A DNA stretch of 64,000 nt from CADBRN01 sp050944685 (GTDB lineage Bacteria; Bacillota; Clostridia; Lachnospirales; Lachnospiraceae), in assembly GCA_050944685.1 (NCBI GenBank), contig JBMNRP010000011.1:1-64000 (forward strand), in the 5' to 3' direction. Below the pieces are notes generated by a model that was given only the letters and a program-made list of their open reading frames with translations, ran no database searches and was not told the origin of the DNA. A program made the translations under genes and the position numbers. Shown here one piece after another: positions 52,035 to 60,029 of the stretch (the first letter of the stretch is position 1; each line of letters begins with the position of its first letter).

Positions 52035-53864
52035 TTATTCTCCTCCGTAAATATCTTCCGCGGTTCCTTCTTCCGTCTTCGCACCCTCTCTGACCCGGCT
52101 TCCGTAGGGGAACGCGACCCAGTCGTCTTTTGTGAGGCCACCGGTGATCTCACAGGAACCGCCCGAGACGGAACCGGTCGAAACGGTCTGCTTCACCAGA
52201 GTTCCGTCCGCCCCCCGCATGTAGACATAGGGGCTGTCAGCGTCGGTGCGGACAAACGCGCGGTCCAGAAGAAGGACGGACTCCTCCTGCTCTTCCGACT
52301 GACCGTCAATGATTATGTTCACTTCATCGCCGCTCTTCAGATCCGCATTCGCATCCGAGACGACGGCGGAAAACGGATACACCGTGGCTCCGGTTTCATC
52401 CGAATACAGGCCGGAGCTGTCCGGATACCGGGAAATCGTGGTGATGGACGCCTGGTACGACGCCCCGGTTTCCGGGATCTGAACGGTAATCGTATCGCCC
52501 TCTTTTTCCTTCCCGAACTGTTGTTCGGTGAGACCTCCGCGGATACTGATGCCCGTCTCCGTCTGAACCTGCAGAAAAGCGCTCCCGTCTGTCGGGGGAT
52601 TGGCGGGGTCGCCCGTCTTAATCACGACTCCGTCCGCCTCGGCCGTCTCCTCGCCGTGGCTGACCGCCTCTTCTGCCTTCTTGATTTTCAGATCCAGCTC
52701 CTGCTTGTCCAGCTGAAGCTCTTTGATCGCACTCTCCTGAGCGGTTTTCGCCGAATTAATCTCCGACTGCGTATATTTCGCCGTCGATGGAATGACCGAT
52801 ACATCCGTTTCGCTTTCCTCGTAGTCGCCGGAGCTGCCGGACGCAGAATCCGCCGTGAGCACCGCTCCCGCGCCGGAAGTCCCGCCTGCGGAATCCGGGC
52901 GGAGATTTCTCAGACTCACCAGATACCCGCAGAGCTTCGCGGTCCCGGCAGAGGAATTGTGAAAGGCCGTCTCATTCGCCGCCTGGTCCGTTTCTGCTTC
53001 TGTCACGTCCTGACCCGTGCTGTTCTGCGAATTCTCTCCGTCATCCGTTCCGGAATCGGTGGTGGAGGCAGGCGTTTCCGCGTCTTTTTGCGGAATAATG
53101 AAACTGCTGCTGTCCGAGTCAACCACGGCGGACCAGGAGCTGTCCTGATCCGCGAGAGTGTCCGCATTCTGCAGCCAGCCCTTTAACAGAATTCCCCCCA
53201 CATCGTTTCCGGAGCGGATCTCGATCATGAAAAACCTCCCGCCGTCGGATCCCTCCAGGGATTTGACGAGCGTGATGAAATCCCCGTTGACCGCGGCCCC
53301 GTCCTGCGTAAGAAACCGATAAGGGTTTTTCTCCGTTCCCGGATCCGCGTCGCTGTCCAGAAAGTAGAAATATTGCGAATTCCCGTCCAGCACCGTATTG
53401 AGGACCGGGTCCGCGCTGTATTCGTTTTCTGTCCCGTCGCTGTCCTCCTGAACCGGAGTCAGCCGGGAGAGTGTGTCCAGATTTTTCTGGGCAATCTGGA
53501 TTTTCAGATCGATATCCTGCTGTTCCAGTTTCTCTCGCTCCAGCTTCTGCGAGATTGCCGCCGTGTCGTAAACGAGGAGAACATCCCCCTGCTTTACCCG
53601 GTCGCCTGTCCGGACGCGGACCTCCTGAACAACCTCATCTTCTCCCAGAACAACCTGTTGGACAGAACCTCCGGTTACCCTGCCTGAGGAAGAGGAACCG
53701 GATTCTCCCGCCTTTCCTCTCAGTTCGGAAACCTGAACGACCGTCACCGGCTCCGCCGCCGCCGAAATCTTTTTGACGGCAAACGTGATCCCTGCCGCGG
53801 CTCCCGCCAGAATAAGGACCATCACCAGGACCGACAGAATTTTTCTCTTTCTCCTACGCTTCAT
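52035..53864 (-). CDS. HlyD-type membrane-fusion adaptor, long form
   Basis: The 609-residue protein has one N-terminal membrane helix (RKILSVLVMVLILAGAAAGITFAV). A lipoyl-like half (VRVRTGDRVKQGDVLLVYDT) is followed by a coiled coil. An unusually long Ser/Thr/Gly/Asp-rich middle (about 170-370) comes next, then a second coiled coil (AKTAQESAIKELQLDKQELDLKIKKAEEAV). Beta-barrel and lipoyl halves close the chain (ADGVVIKTGDPANPPTDGSAFLQV). Toward the end a linker leads to SEEQEESVLLLDRAFVRTD. It is the second adaptor of the operon and about 140 residues longer than the first. Confidence 0.88.
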   Translation of the reverse strand: MKRRRKRKILSVLVMVLILAGAAAGITFAVKKISAAAEPVTVVQVSELRGKAGESGSSSSGRVTGGSVQQVVLGEDEVVQEVRVRTGDRVKQGDVLLVYDTAAISQKLEREKLEQQDIDLKIQIAQKNLDTLSRLTPVQEDSDGTENEYSADPVLNTVLDGNSQYFYFLDSDADPGTEKNPYRFLTQDGAAVNGDFITLVKSLEGSDGGRFFMIEIRSGNDVGGILLKGWLQNADTLADQDSSWSAVVDSDSSSFIIPQKDAETPASTTDSGTDDGENSQNSTGQDVTEAETDQAANETAFHNSSAGTAKLCGYLVSLRNLRPDSAGGTSGAGAVLTADSASGSSGDYEESETDVSVIPSTAKYTQSEINSAKTAQESAIKELQLDKQELDLKIKKAEEAVSHGEETAEADGVVIKTGDPANPPTDGSAFLQVQTETGISIRGGLTEQQFGKEKEGDTITVQIPETGASYQASITTISRYPDSSGLYSDETGATVYPFSAVVSDANADLKSGDEVNIIIDGQSEEQEESVLLLDRAFVRTDADSPYVYMRGADGTLVKQTVSTGSVSGGSCEITGGLTKDDWVAFPYGSRVREGAKTEEGTAEDIYGGE

Positions 53865-53888
53865 TGCCCGATTTTCTCCCGAAGCTCC

Positions 53889-54587
53889 TTATCCGAAATC
53901 CGTCTCATCCGAAAAAGCCGTGTCGCTTTTCAGTCTTCCGTCCTGCAGCTCCAGGACGCGGTCCGCACAGCAGGCCATATCGACTTCATGAGTAAACATC
54001 AGAATCGAGACGCCGTCCTGATGGATCTGGTCAAACAGATCCATGATCTGTTCTCCGGACGCGGAATCCAGAGAGCCGGCCGGCTCATACGCGAGAAGGA
54101 TGTCCGGCTCATAAATCATGGCGCGCGCAATCGCGGCCCTCTGCTGCTGTCCGCCGGAGAGTTCCTCCGGAAGATAGTCCATCCGGTTCTCCAGACCGGC
54201 TTTTACCAGCATCTCTTCCGCCCGGTCCAGTCTCTCGGCGCGCGAAAATCCGGCGTAAACCAGCGGAAGCGCGACATTTTCCAGCACCGTTTCCTGCGGA
54301 AGCAGCTGAAAATCCCGGAAGACAAAACCGACCTTATCCAGACGGAAATCCGCCAGATCCCCGTCCGGAAGATTGCTCAGATCCTCGCCGTCGAAAAAAA
54401 TATCGCCGCTCGTCGGCCGCTCCAGACCGCCGATCAGATTCATCAGCGTGGATTTCCCGGAGCCGGAAGGCCCGAGCACCGAGACGTACTCTTCCTTTTC
54501 CATGTCAAATGTCACATCGGTGAGCGCGGATGTTTCGGCGTCTCCCCGGTAATAGGTTTTACAGAGTTTTTTCACTCTCAGTATCAT
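53889..54587 (-). CDS. LolD/FtsE-type ABC ATPase with altered catalytic motifs
   Basis: The 232-residue protein has Walker A LGPSGSGKSTLM, signature ELSGGQQQRAAIARAM, D-loop SLDSASG and H-loop FTHEVDMA. Two catalytic positions differ from the family. The Q-loop reads VGFVFRDFQLLP (Arg for Gln), and Walker B reads DILLAYEPAGSLD, with Tyr for the Mg-coordinating Asp next to the catalytic Glu. The codons (CGG and TAT) read clearly in the given sequence. ATP binding may remain but hydrolysis would be impaired. ATG 54587 follows GGGGAG and touches the first adaptor's stop. Confidence 0.93.
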   Translation of the reverse strand: MILRVKKLCKTYYRGDAETSALTDVTFDMEKEEYVSVLGPSGSGKSTLMNLIGGLERPTSGDIFFDGEDLSNLPDGDLADFRLDKVGFVFRDFQLLPQETVLENVALPLVYAGFSRAERLDRAEEMLVKAGLENRMDYLPEELSGGQQQRAAIARAMIYEPDILLAYEPAGSLDSASGEQIMDLFDQIHQDGVSILMFTHEVDMACCADRVLELQDGRLKSDTAFSDETDFG

Positions 54588-54589
54588 GA

Positions 54590-55999
54590 TTACTCCCCGG
54601 TGTAGCTTTCAATGCTTCCGGCCCGGTCCTGTCCGGTTCCGCCGGACGCTCCTGCCTGGGAACTGTCTCCGGACGAATCCGCCTGTGAAGATGCCGCCGC
54701 GGAGGGAGTCACAGACGCGGAGGAAGAAGAACTCCCTGCGGAATTCACCTTTGTACCGGCGGGCTTTTCGCTCATCGGGGCCGTCTTCATGCCGGATTTC
54801 AGATAGTCGTCCGGCACCGCAATAGAATCCGAGAGTTCCAGACCGTCTTTGATCAGATATTCCCCGAGATCGTCGTCGTGCCTCCCGAGCGTGACGCCGT
54901 GCTTCGTGAGTTTTCCGTTATGGCTCGCCCAGACGAACGGATAGGACTCGTCCGTCTGGTCAATCAGATAATCCGGAAGCCAGATTCCCTTCTTTTCCCT
55001 GTTCTGACCGACATCCTTCTCGATATAGACGTGCTGGCCGGCCATCAGTCCGTCCGACGAATCCAGAACGATGTAGAAAGGATAGCTTGCGCTGGAATCC
55101 TCCCCGCTGCTTCCTTCGGCCGATTCTCCGGATGCTTCTGCGTCCCCGGTACCGCTCTGGCTGCCCGAGTCTATCGACTCCACCTTTCCGGTCCAGGTCT
55201 TGTCATCCACTCTGGAATAGACGATGACCGGCATATCGAGGACAATTTCACCGACGTTCTGCTCATTGACATTGCCCTTGACCTTCAGCTCGCCGGATTT
55301 CACGACGGTAATGATCGGATCGGCGGAAGTGCCGGAGGGCTCCGACGCCGTGCCGGAATACTCCCCGGAACCGCTTCCGGAAGCGGCGGCCGTATTGATA
55401 TACTGAACGGTCCCGTCGATCTGACTCGTCACCGTCGCGTTTGAGACCGTACTGTTCATCTTGTCAATCTCGGCCTGCTTGCTCTGAAGGTCGAGCTGCT
55501 TCTGCTGCTTCTGAAGCTCCTGCTCCTGAATCTGAATCGTATAATTGCCCTGATCCTCCGCGGACGCGCTGTTTTTTTCGTACTCCAGCTGCTGGATCGT
55601 AGAGTCGAGCGAAGAAATTTCATTATTCAGGCGGTCCAGATCGATCTTCGCCTGATCGAGCTCCTCCTGGATTTTCTGCACATCATAGGTAAAAAGAGGC
55701 GTTCCCGCCTCAACCTGATCGCCCGTATTCACCAGAAATTCCTTCACCGCGATGTCTCCCGCCGGAACCGACCAGGTATCCTCCGAGAGCGCTACCCCGG
55801 AAAACCGGTTGACGGTGCCCTCTTTTCCCGTACTGGTCCAGTTCGCCACCGTATCCACATAGGCGACATCTGTTACTTTTGCGTTTGAGTTCTGATAGCC
55901 GAATACAGCCACCAGGGCCACCAGAATCAGGCACGCCAGTAGGCAGAGCAGAAAAACGATTTTCTTTGAATTTTTTTCTCGTCTGCTGCGATACGCCAT
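54590..55999 (-). CDS. HlyD-type membrane-fusion adaptor
   Basis: The 469-residue protein has one N-terminal membrane helix (KKIVFLLCLLACLILVALVAVFGY). A lipoyl half follows (LVNTGDQVEAGTPLFTYDVQ), then a two-strand coiled coil at about 95-190 (ELDQAKIDLDRLNNEISSLD..LQKQQKQLDLQSKQAEID). The second half (SQIDGTVQYINTAAAS) leads into a beta-barrel (GNVNEQNVGEIVLDMPVIVYS) and a Ser/Ala-rich tail. ATG 55999 has GGAGG six bases upstream; the ATG two codons earlier abuts the GGAGG. It is the first gene of the efflux operon. Confidence 0.9.
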   Translation of the reverse strand: MAYRSRREKNSKKIVFLLCLLACLILVALVAVFGYQNSNAKVTDVAYVDTVANWTSTGKEGTVNRFSGVALSEDTWSVPAGDIAVKEFLVNTGDQVEAGTPLFTYDVQKIQEELDQAKIDLDRLNNEISSLDSTIQQLEYEKNSASAEDQGNYTIQIQEQELQKQQKQLDLQSKQAEIDKMNSTVSNATVTSQIDGTVQYINTAAASGSGSGEYSGTASEPSGTSADPIITVVKSGELKVKGNVNEQNVGEIVLDMPVIVYSRVDDKTWTGKVESIDSGSQSGTGDAEASGESAEGSSGEDSSASYPFYIVLDSSDGLMAGQHVYIEKDVGQNREKKGIWLPDYLIDQTDESYPFVWASHNGKLTKHGVTLGRHDDDLGEYLIKDGLELSDSIAVPDDYLKSGMKTAPMSEKPAGTKVNSAGSSSSSASVTPSAAASSQADSSGDSSQAGASGGTGQDRAGSIESYTGE

Positions 56000-56101
56000 T
56001 GACATCCTCCGACTGTTAATTGGTCATATTCCGCCCGACAGAATGCACTTCGCCGGGCAGTACCCCATGATCTCTGCTTCGGATTTTTCCGGTCCCGCCC
56101 T

Positions 56102-57265
56102 TTATTCCAGAAAACGGTTCGGACTGAAAACATCGATATTGTAGGACGGTTTCCCCAGCGCGATAGTCTCCGCGATGAGCTTCCCGGTAATAGCCGAAAG
56201 CGCGATTCCGTCTCCCTCGTGGCCCGCTGCCATGTAAAATCCGCGGAGCAGGGCGGTTTCTCCGAGCATCGGCAGACCATCCGGAGTATACGGACGGAAG
56301 CCGGAGAAAAACCGGATCACATCCACCGTCTCCAGCGCCGGGAAGAACCGGATGGCACGCTTCATCATCACTTCAATCGCGTCAAACGTATTTTCCTTCT
56401 CAAACCCCGCGAATTCACGGGTGCTGCCGATCAGAAGACCGCCGTTTTTTGTCTGTCCGATGGAAAGAGAGGAACCGAGCTTCAGCGCCCTCTTGTCCTT
56501 CACGGCCTCCGGCATAAATTTAATGATGTTATACAGGGCGCACTGGACCTCGGCCTTCAGAAAGAAATCCACCGGCTCGGTGATCGCGAGCTGACCCTTT
56601 CTCGGCTGAATCGGAAGATCCATCCCGGCCATTTTCGCGACGAGTCCCGCCCAGGATCCGCACGCGTTCACAACCGCGTCGCTGTAAAAATCGCCCCGGT
56701 CGGTACGGACTCCCTTCACGGCTCCGTTCTCCGTGATAAATCCGGTGACCTCGGTCTCCGTCTGAATCACGGCGCCGAGCCGCTTCGCGGCGTGCGCGTA
56801 GGCCATTGTCAGCTTCAGCGGATTGACCTGTCCGCTCGTCGGGCAATACAGCGCCCCGTAAATGTCCTCCGCGAGATTCGGCTCCAGAGCGCGGGCTTCC
56901 TCCCCGTCGATCATACGGATATCGACCCCGCTCTTTCTCTGTTCGGCCGCGATCCGGGACAATATCTCGAATTGCATCTCATCCTCCGCCGGCTGCAGGC
57001 CTCCGGAAGAAAAGTCAAATTCAATGTCCTCTCCCAGATCCTCCGCCAGCGTCCGGAACATACCGATTGACTGCACCGCCAGATCCAGCTCCGGTCCCGG
57101 TTTTTTCGTGTGATAGCCGACGACTCCGTCCGTCGCGCCGGCAGAACCCGCCGCGACATCCTTCCGCTCCAGAACCAGCACCTTTTTCCCGAGCCTGCCC
57201 AGCTGCCAGGCGATCGAGCATCCCATGATGCCGGCGCCGATAATGATTACATCTGCATCCTGCAT
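56102..57265 (-). CDS. DAO-family FAD oxidoreductase (glycine oxidase / HcnC-like)
   Basis: The 387-residue flavoprotein starts with a dinucleotide fold, DVIIIGAGIMGCSIAWQLG, then VLVLERKDVAAGSAGATDG. Its C-terminal block includes YTPDGLPMLGE and AAGHEGDGIALSAITGKLIAE, typical of D-amino-acid, sarcosine and hydroxyproline dehydrogenases. It is the last gene of a five-gene redox operon. By analogy with HcnC, OoxB or LhpB it should oxidise an amine substrate and pass electrons to the iron-sulfur partners. ATG 57265 was chosen because the FAD motif begins there; a start 33 codons upstream is basic and unrelated. Confidence 0.92.
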   Translation of the reverse strand: MQDADVIIIGAGIMGCSIAWQLGRLGKKVLVLERKDVAAGSAGATDGVVGYHTKKPGPELDLAVQSIGMFRTLAEDLGEDIEFDFSSGGLQPAEDEMQFEILSRIAAEQRKSGVDIRMIDGEEARALEPNLAEDIYGALYCPTSGQVNPLKLTMAYAHAAKRLGAVIQTETEVTGFITENGAVKGVRTDRGDFYSDAVVNACGSWAGLVAKMAGMDLPIQPRKGQLAITEPVDFFLKAEVQCALYNIIKFMPEAVKDKRALKLGSSLSIGQTKNGGLLIGSTREFAGFEKENTFDAIEVMMKRAIRFFPALETVDVIRFFSGFRPYTPDGLPMLGETALLRGFYMAAGHEGDGIALSAITGKLIAETIALGKPSYNIDVFSPNRFLE

Positions 57266-57376
57266 TTTTTTCCTATTCCGCCGCGACCGTTTCCGCGGCA
57301 ATCGTATGACTGCTTCCTCTGTCCCCCGGTTCTCCGCGGACAGAATCCTGCCTTTCCGTTTCATGCGATGAACTCT

Positions 57377-57649
57377 TCAGCTCTCCTCCGGATCCCGGAA
57401 CGTCCCGACGGTAATCGGACGCGCCGGCATTCTCGCATTGTTCGGAGCGATCTCCGCGGGATTTCTTCCGGTCTCTCTCGCGATAATTCTCTGAATGAGA
57501 CGCTCGCAGGTTTTCCCCTGGCAGAGCCCCATGCAGGCTCTCGTGCGCCGTTTCACGCCGTCCACCGTAGTCGCTCCGTCCCGGATCGCCTCAACGATCT
57601 CCTGCTCCGTCACTTCCTGACAGCGGCAGATAATGACATCCTCACTCAT
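57377..57649 (-). CDS. BFD-like [2Fe-2S] protein
   Basis: The 90-residue protein holds the four Cys of a BFD-like fold: VIICRCQEVTEQEI at the N-terminus, then ACMGLCQGKTC. In related complexes this domain sits at the interface between two flavoproteins and relays electrons; it is often fused to the NAD-linked subunit but is separate here. It overlaps the upstream ferredoxin gene by eight bases. ATG 57649 follows GGGAGGAAG. Confidence 0.92.
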   Translation of the reverse strand: MSEDVIICRCQEVTEQEIVEAIRDGATTVDGVKRRTRACMGLCQGKTCERLIQRIIARETGRNPAEIAPNNARMPARPITVGTFRDPEES

Positions 57650-58160
57650 CTTCTTCCTCCCGCGGCAGTCTCTTCATGCTGCGCACCTCATCGATCTGTT
57701 CCTTCGGCACCGCCAGACTGATGACGGCCGTCCCCGCGTACGCCGGAATCTTCGAAACCTTCAGCACGCGTCCCTGACAGACCGTCTCGCCGGCGCGATT
57801 GACCGCGTCCACCGTATCTCCCTCCCTGGGAAGCGGCAGATACTCATACGGAAAATCAATCGCAGCCTCATCCTCCGAATAGGCGCGGTTGATCACCGTG
57901 ATCGCAAGTCCCGGACAATTCGCCACACACAGGCCGCAGCCAACGCATTTTTCCCCGTCCAGATGAGGCAGGTTCGTGATCGGATTTCCGACCGTAATCG
58001 CCCCGAACTTGCAGATGCTTTCGCACGGATTGCAGGGAATTTCCTGCACGCACTCAATGCATGCCACGCGCCCGCGGTCCATGCGCTCCCTTCCCGGCAC
58101 CCCGGGACAGTGCTCCAGCTCTTCTTTTGACGGAACACCGGTATATATAATGCCTTCCAT
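57642..58160 (-). CDS. 4Fe-4S dicluster ferredoxin-like subunit
   Basis: The 172-residue protein has two cluster motifs: VACIECVQEIPCNPCESICKFG and GEKCVGCGLCVANCPG, each with four Cys of the CxxCxxCxxxC type or a variant. A C-terminal domain (LPLPREGDTVDAVNRAGETVCQGRVLKV) resembles a short beta barrel. It fits an electron-transfer subunit of the same dehydrogenase. ATG 58160 follows GGGAGAGAG; a start 17 codons earlier has no ribosome binding site. Confidence 0.9.
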   Translation of the reverse strand: MEGIIYTGVPSKEELEHCPGVPGRERMDRGRVACIECVQEIPCNPCESICKFGAITVGNPITNLPHLDGEKCVGCGLCVANCPGLAITVINRAYSEDEAAIDFPYEYLPLPREGDTVDAVNRAGETVCQGRVLKVSKIPAYAGTAVISLAVPKEQIDEVRSMKRLPREEEDE

Positions 58161-58223
58161 ATCTCTCTCCCTGCGGGGCATTCGGATCCGCTCCGCTTCT
58201 CCTGTTTTCATTCTGAACCGGTC

Positions 58224-59339
58224 TTATTTTTTCAGCGCGGCATAGTATTCCGCGGTCTTCTTCAGCTGATCCTCTTTTGCGTTCCGCCTGCGCTCTCCGA
58301 ACATGCCGGAGCGGAGCGCGTTCAATCGTCCGACAATCTCCTTCTGCCTCTTTTCCGCCTCGTCCTCCGGAATCAGTCCGAGCGAGGAAGCGGCCGAGAC
58401 GCCGGCCAGATTGCCCTCCTCCATCGCGGAAGAAGCCTCCTCGACTCCCGTCACATCACCGGCCACGTACAGCCCAGGCACGGTAGTCTCCATGTGGATA
58501 TCGTGCATCGGCACATGTCCGCCGAACGCCGGAATAAAGCAGAACCGGCAGCCCGCCATCCACAAAAGCTCGGTCATCGGGTTCAGACCGACCGCCAGGC
58601 AGATCGTATCCGCGTCCAGAATCTGCTCCGTGCCCGGAATCGGACGGAATTTCTCATCCACTTCGGATATCTCGACCTGCTCGACCTCTTTTTCCCCGAT
58701 CGCGCGGGTAATCGTATGGCTGACCAGAATCGGGACGCCCGCCCTGCGGATCTTCCCCGCATGGACGCCGTATCCGCCGATCTTCGGCGCCGCCTCCACG
58801 ATCGCGAGCACATCCGCCCCGGCCTGCATCAGCTGATAGGAAACAATCAGTCCGACATTTCCCGAACCGAGCATGACAATCCGCTCTCCCGGAAGAACGC
58901 GGTTAATGTTTGCCATCGTCTGCGCCGCGCCCGCGCCCATGACGCCGGGAAGCGTCGACCCGGGAAAGGCCATGTAATTTTCCTTCGCCCCCGTGGCGAC
59001 AATCACTTTCTTCGCCTCGACGACGACATTAGTGCCGTTGTGAATAACGCCGAGTGAGCGGTCCTTCTCCATCCCGTAAACCACGGAATCCAGCCAGACG
59101 GTCACGCCCGAACCTTCCACCTGTTCGAGCAGCTGCCGGCCGATCTCGAACCCGCGCGTCCCCGCCCGATGGGCGGAGGAACCGAAAAATTTGTGCAGCT
59201 GCTTGAAAAGCTGACCTCCCGGCCGGCGGTTCTCGTCAATAACCAGAACCTTCGCTCCGGCCGATCCCGCCTGGTAGGCGGCACACAGGCCGGCGGAGCC
59301 GGCACCCACAATCGCGATATCTGTCGTAATTCTTTTCAT
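58224..59339 (-). CDS. Pyridine nucleotide-disulfide-type FAD oxidoreductase (HcnB/OoxA-like)
   Basis: The 371-residue flavoprotein has DIAIVGAGSAGLCAAYQAG for FAD, DENRRPGGQLFKQLH, a central second Rossmann fold (ERIVMLGSGNVGLIVSYQL) for NAD(P), and VPGLYVAGDVTGVEEAS at the C-terminal FAD site. It lacks redox-active CxxC. It resembles the HcnB/OoxA subunit of amino-acid dehydrogenase complexes, probably linking them to NAD(P). The order of genes (2Fe-2S, this, 4Fe-4S, BFD, DAO) is one recurring in Clostridia. Confidence 0.92.
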   Translation of the reverse strand: MKRITTDIAIVGAGSAGLCAAYQAGSAGAKVLVIDENRRPGGQLFKQLHKFFGSSAHRAGTRGFEIGRQLLEQVEGSGVTVWLDSVVYGMEKDRSLGVIHNGTNVVVEAKKVIVATGAKENYMAFPGSTLPGVMGAGAAQTMANINRVLPGERIVMLGSGNVGLIVSYQLMQAGADVLAIVEAAPKIGGYGVHAGKIRRAGVPILVSHTITRAIGEKEVEQVEISEVDEKFRPIPGTEQILDADTICLAVGLNPMTELLWMAGCRFCFIPAFGGHVPMHDIHMETTVPGLYVAGDVTGVEEASSAMEEGNLAGVSAASSLGLIPEDEAEKRQKEIVGRLNALRSGMFGERRRNAKEDQLKKTAEYYAALKK

Positions 59340-59383
59340 GATCTCTTATTGCTCCCGAAGGATATCCCGCATCCTGCGGTTCC

Positions 59384-59695
59384 TTATTTTTTCAGCCTGC
59401 CGACTCCGTCCTGCGTCTCAACCCGCATCCCGTCACGCACCGGCGTGACACAGGTCCTCGTATTGGCAACGCCGTCCACGATCATTTTACAGTCCGTGCA
59501 TCGCCCGATGGCACAGAAAATCCCCCGCGGCTCGTGACGCTTCTGAGTCAGACGGAACGAACGGATCCCGGCGTTCATCAGAGCCGAGGCGATCGGCTCT
59601 CCCTCGAGCGCCTCAATCGGCTGCCCGTTATAATATATGGTAACTTTTTTTGACTGATCCAGATCATCCAGGATCGGATGCTTCACAACCCGCAT
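59384..59695 (-). CDS. Small (2Fe-2S)-binding subunit (HcnA-like)
   Basis: The 103-residue protein resembles the Fer2_4 domain at the N-terminus of sarcosine oxidase alpha and HcnA. TIYYNGQPIEALEGEPIASALMNAG is the ubiquitin-like start, and the cluster ligands are in GIFCAIGRCTDCKM with a fourth Cys in TRTCVTP. It heads the redox operon. ATG 59695 follows AAGGAAG and matches the family; a longer reading frame to 59803 runs into the promoter. Confidence 0.92.
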   Translation of the reverse strand: MRVVKHPILDDLDQSKKVTIYYNGQPIEALEGEPIASALMNAGIRSFRLTQKRHEPRGIFCAIGRCTDCKMIVDGVANTRTCVTPVRDGMRVETQDGVGRLKK

Positions 59696-59803
59696 GACAA
59701 ACTTCCTTTCCTTCCCGGCCCACCGGGAGAAATCAAAAAAACATGTCCGAACCGAATCTTCCGGGCTTCCGCCGGTCACAGGCCTATCCACAAAACTAGA
59801 CAA

Positions 59804-59832
59804 ATTTTACTTCACTCCGGCAATAATATCAA
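59804..59832 (-). promoter_or_regulatory. Promoter of the five-gene redox operon
   Basis: Minus strand: TTGATA (59827-59832), 17 bases, TAAAAT (59804-59809), about 110 bases ahead of the 2Fe-2S gene. Confidence 0.6.
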
Positions 59833-59922
59833 GACGCGGGCTCACTTCAGCACATAAATTCCCGTTCCGGGACCCCTCAGGAAAAATCGGTGCCGCGCGA
59901 GCCCCGATGCCACACTTGCATC

Positions 59923-59951
59923 TTGTAATAAAAAGGTAATTGTACTAAAAT
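59923..59951 (+). promoter_or_regulatory. Promoter of the permease gene
   Basis: Plus strand: TTGTAA (59923-59928), 17 bases, TAAAAT (59946-59951), about 80 bases ahead of ATG 60030. Confidence 0.6.
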
Positions 59952-60029
59952 TTAAACATGTGTGCGGACCCCATAATGTCCCGGCCTGCTCAGCCTCCGC
60001 GCAAAAATCAAATGACGGGAGATAATAAT

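Larger units (their letters stand above)
59696..60029. other. Divergent control region redox operon / permease
   Basis: The 334 bases hold two good sigma-A promoters pointing away from each other (listed separately), about 110 bases apart. Shared regulation of the permease and dehydrogenase is likely. No clear operator palindrome was recognised. Confidence 0.55.
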
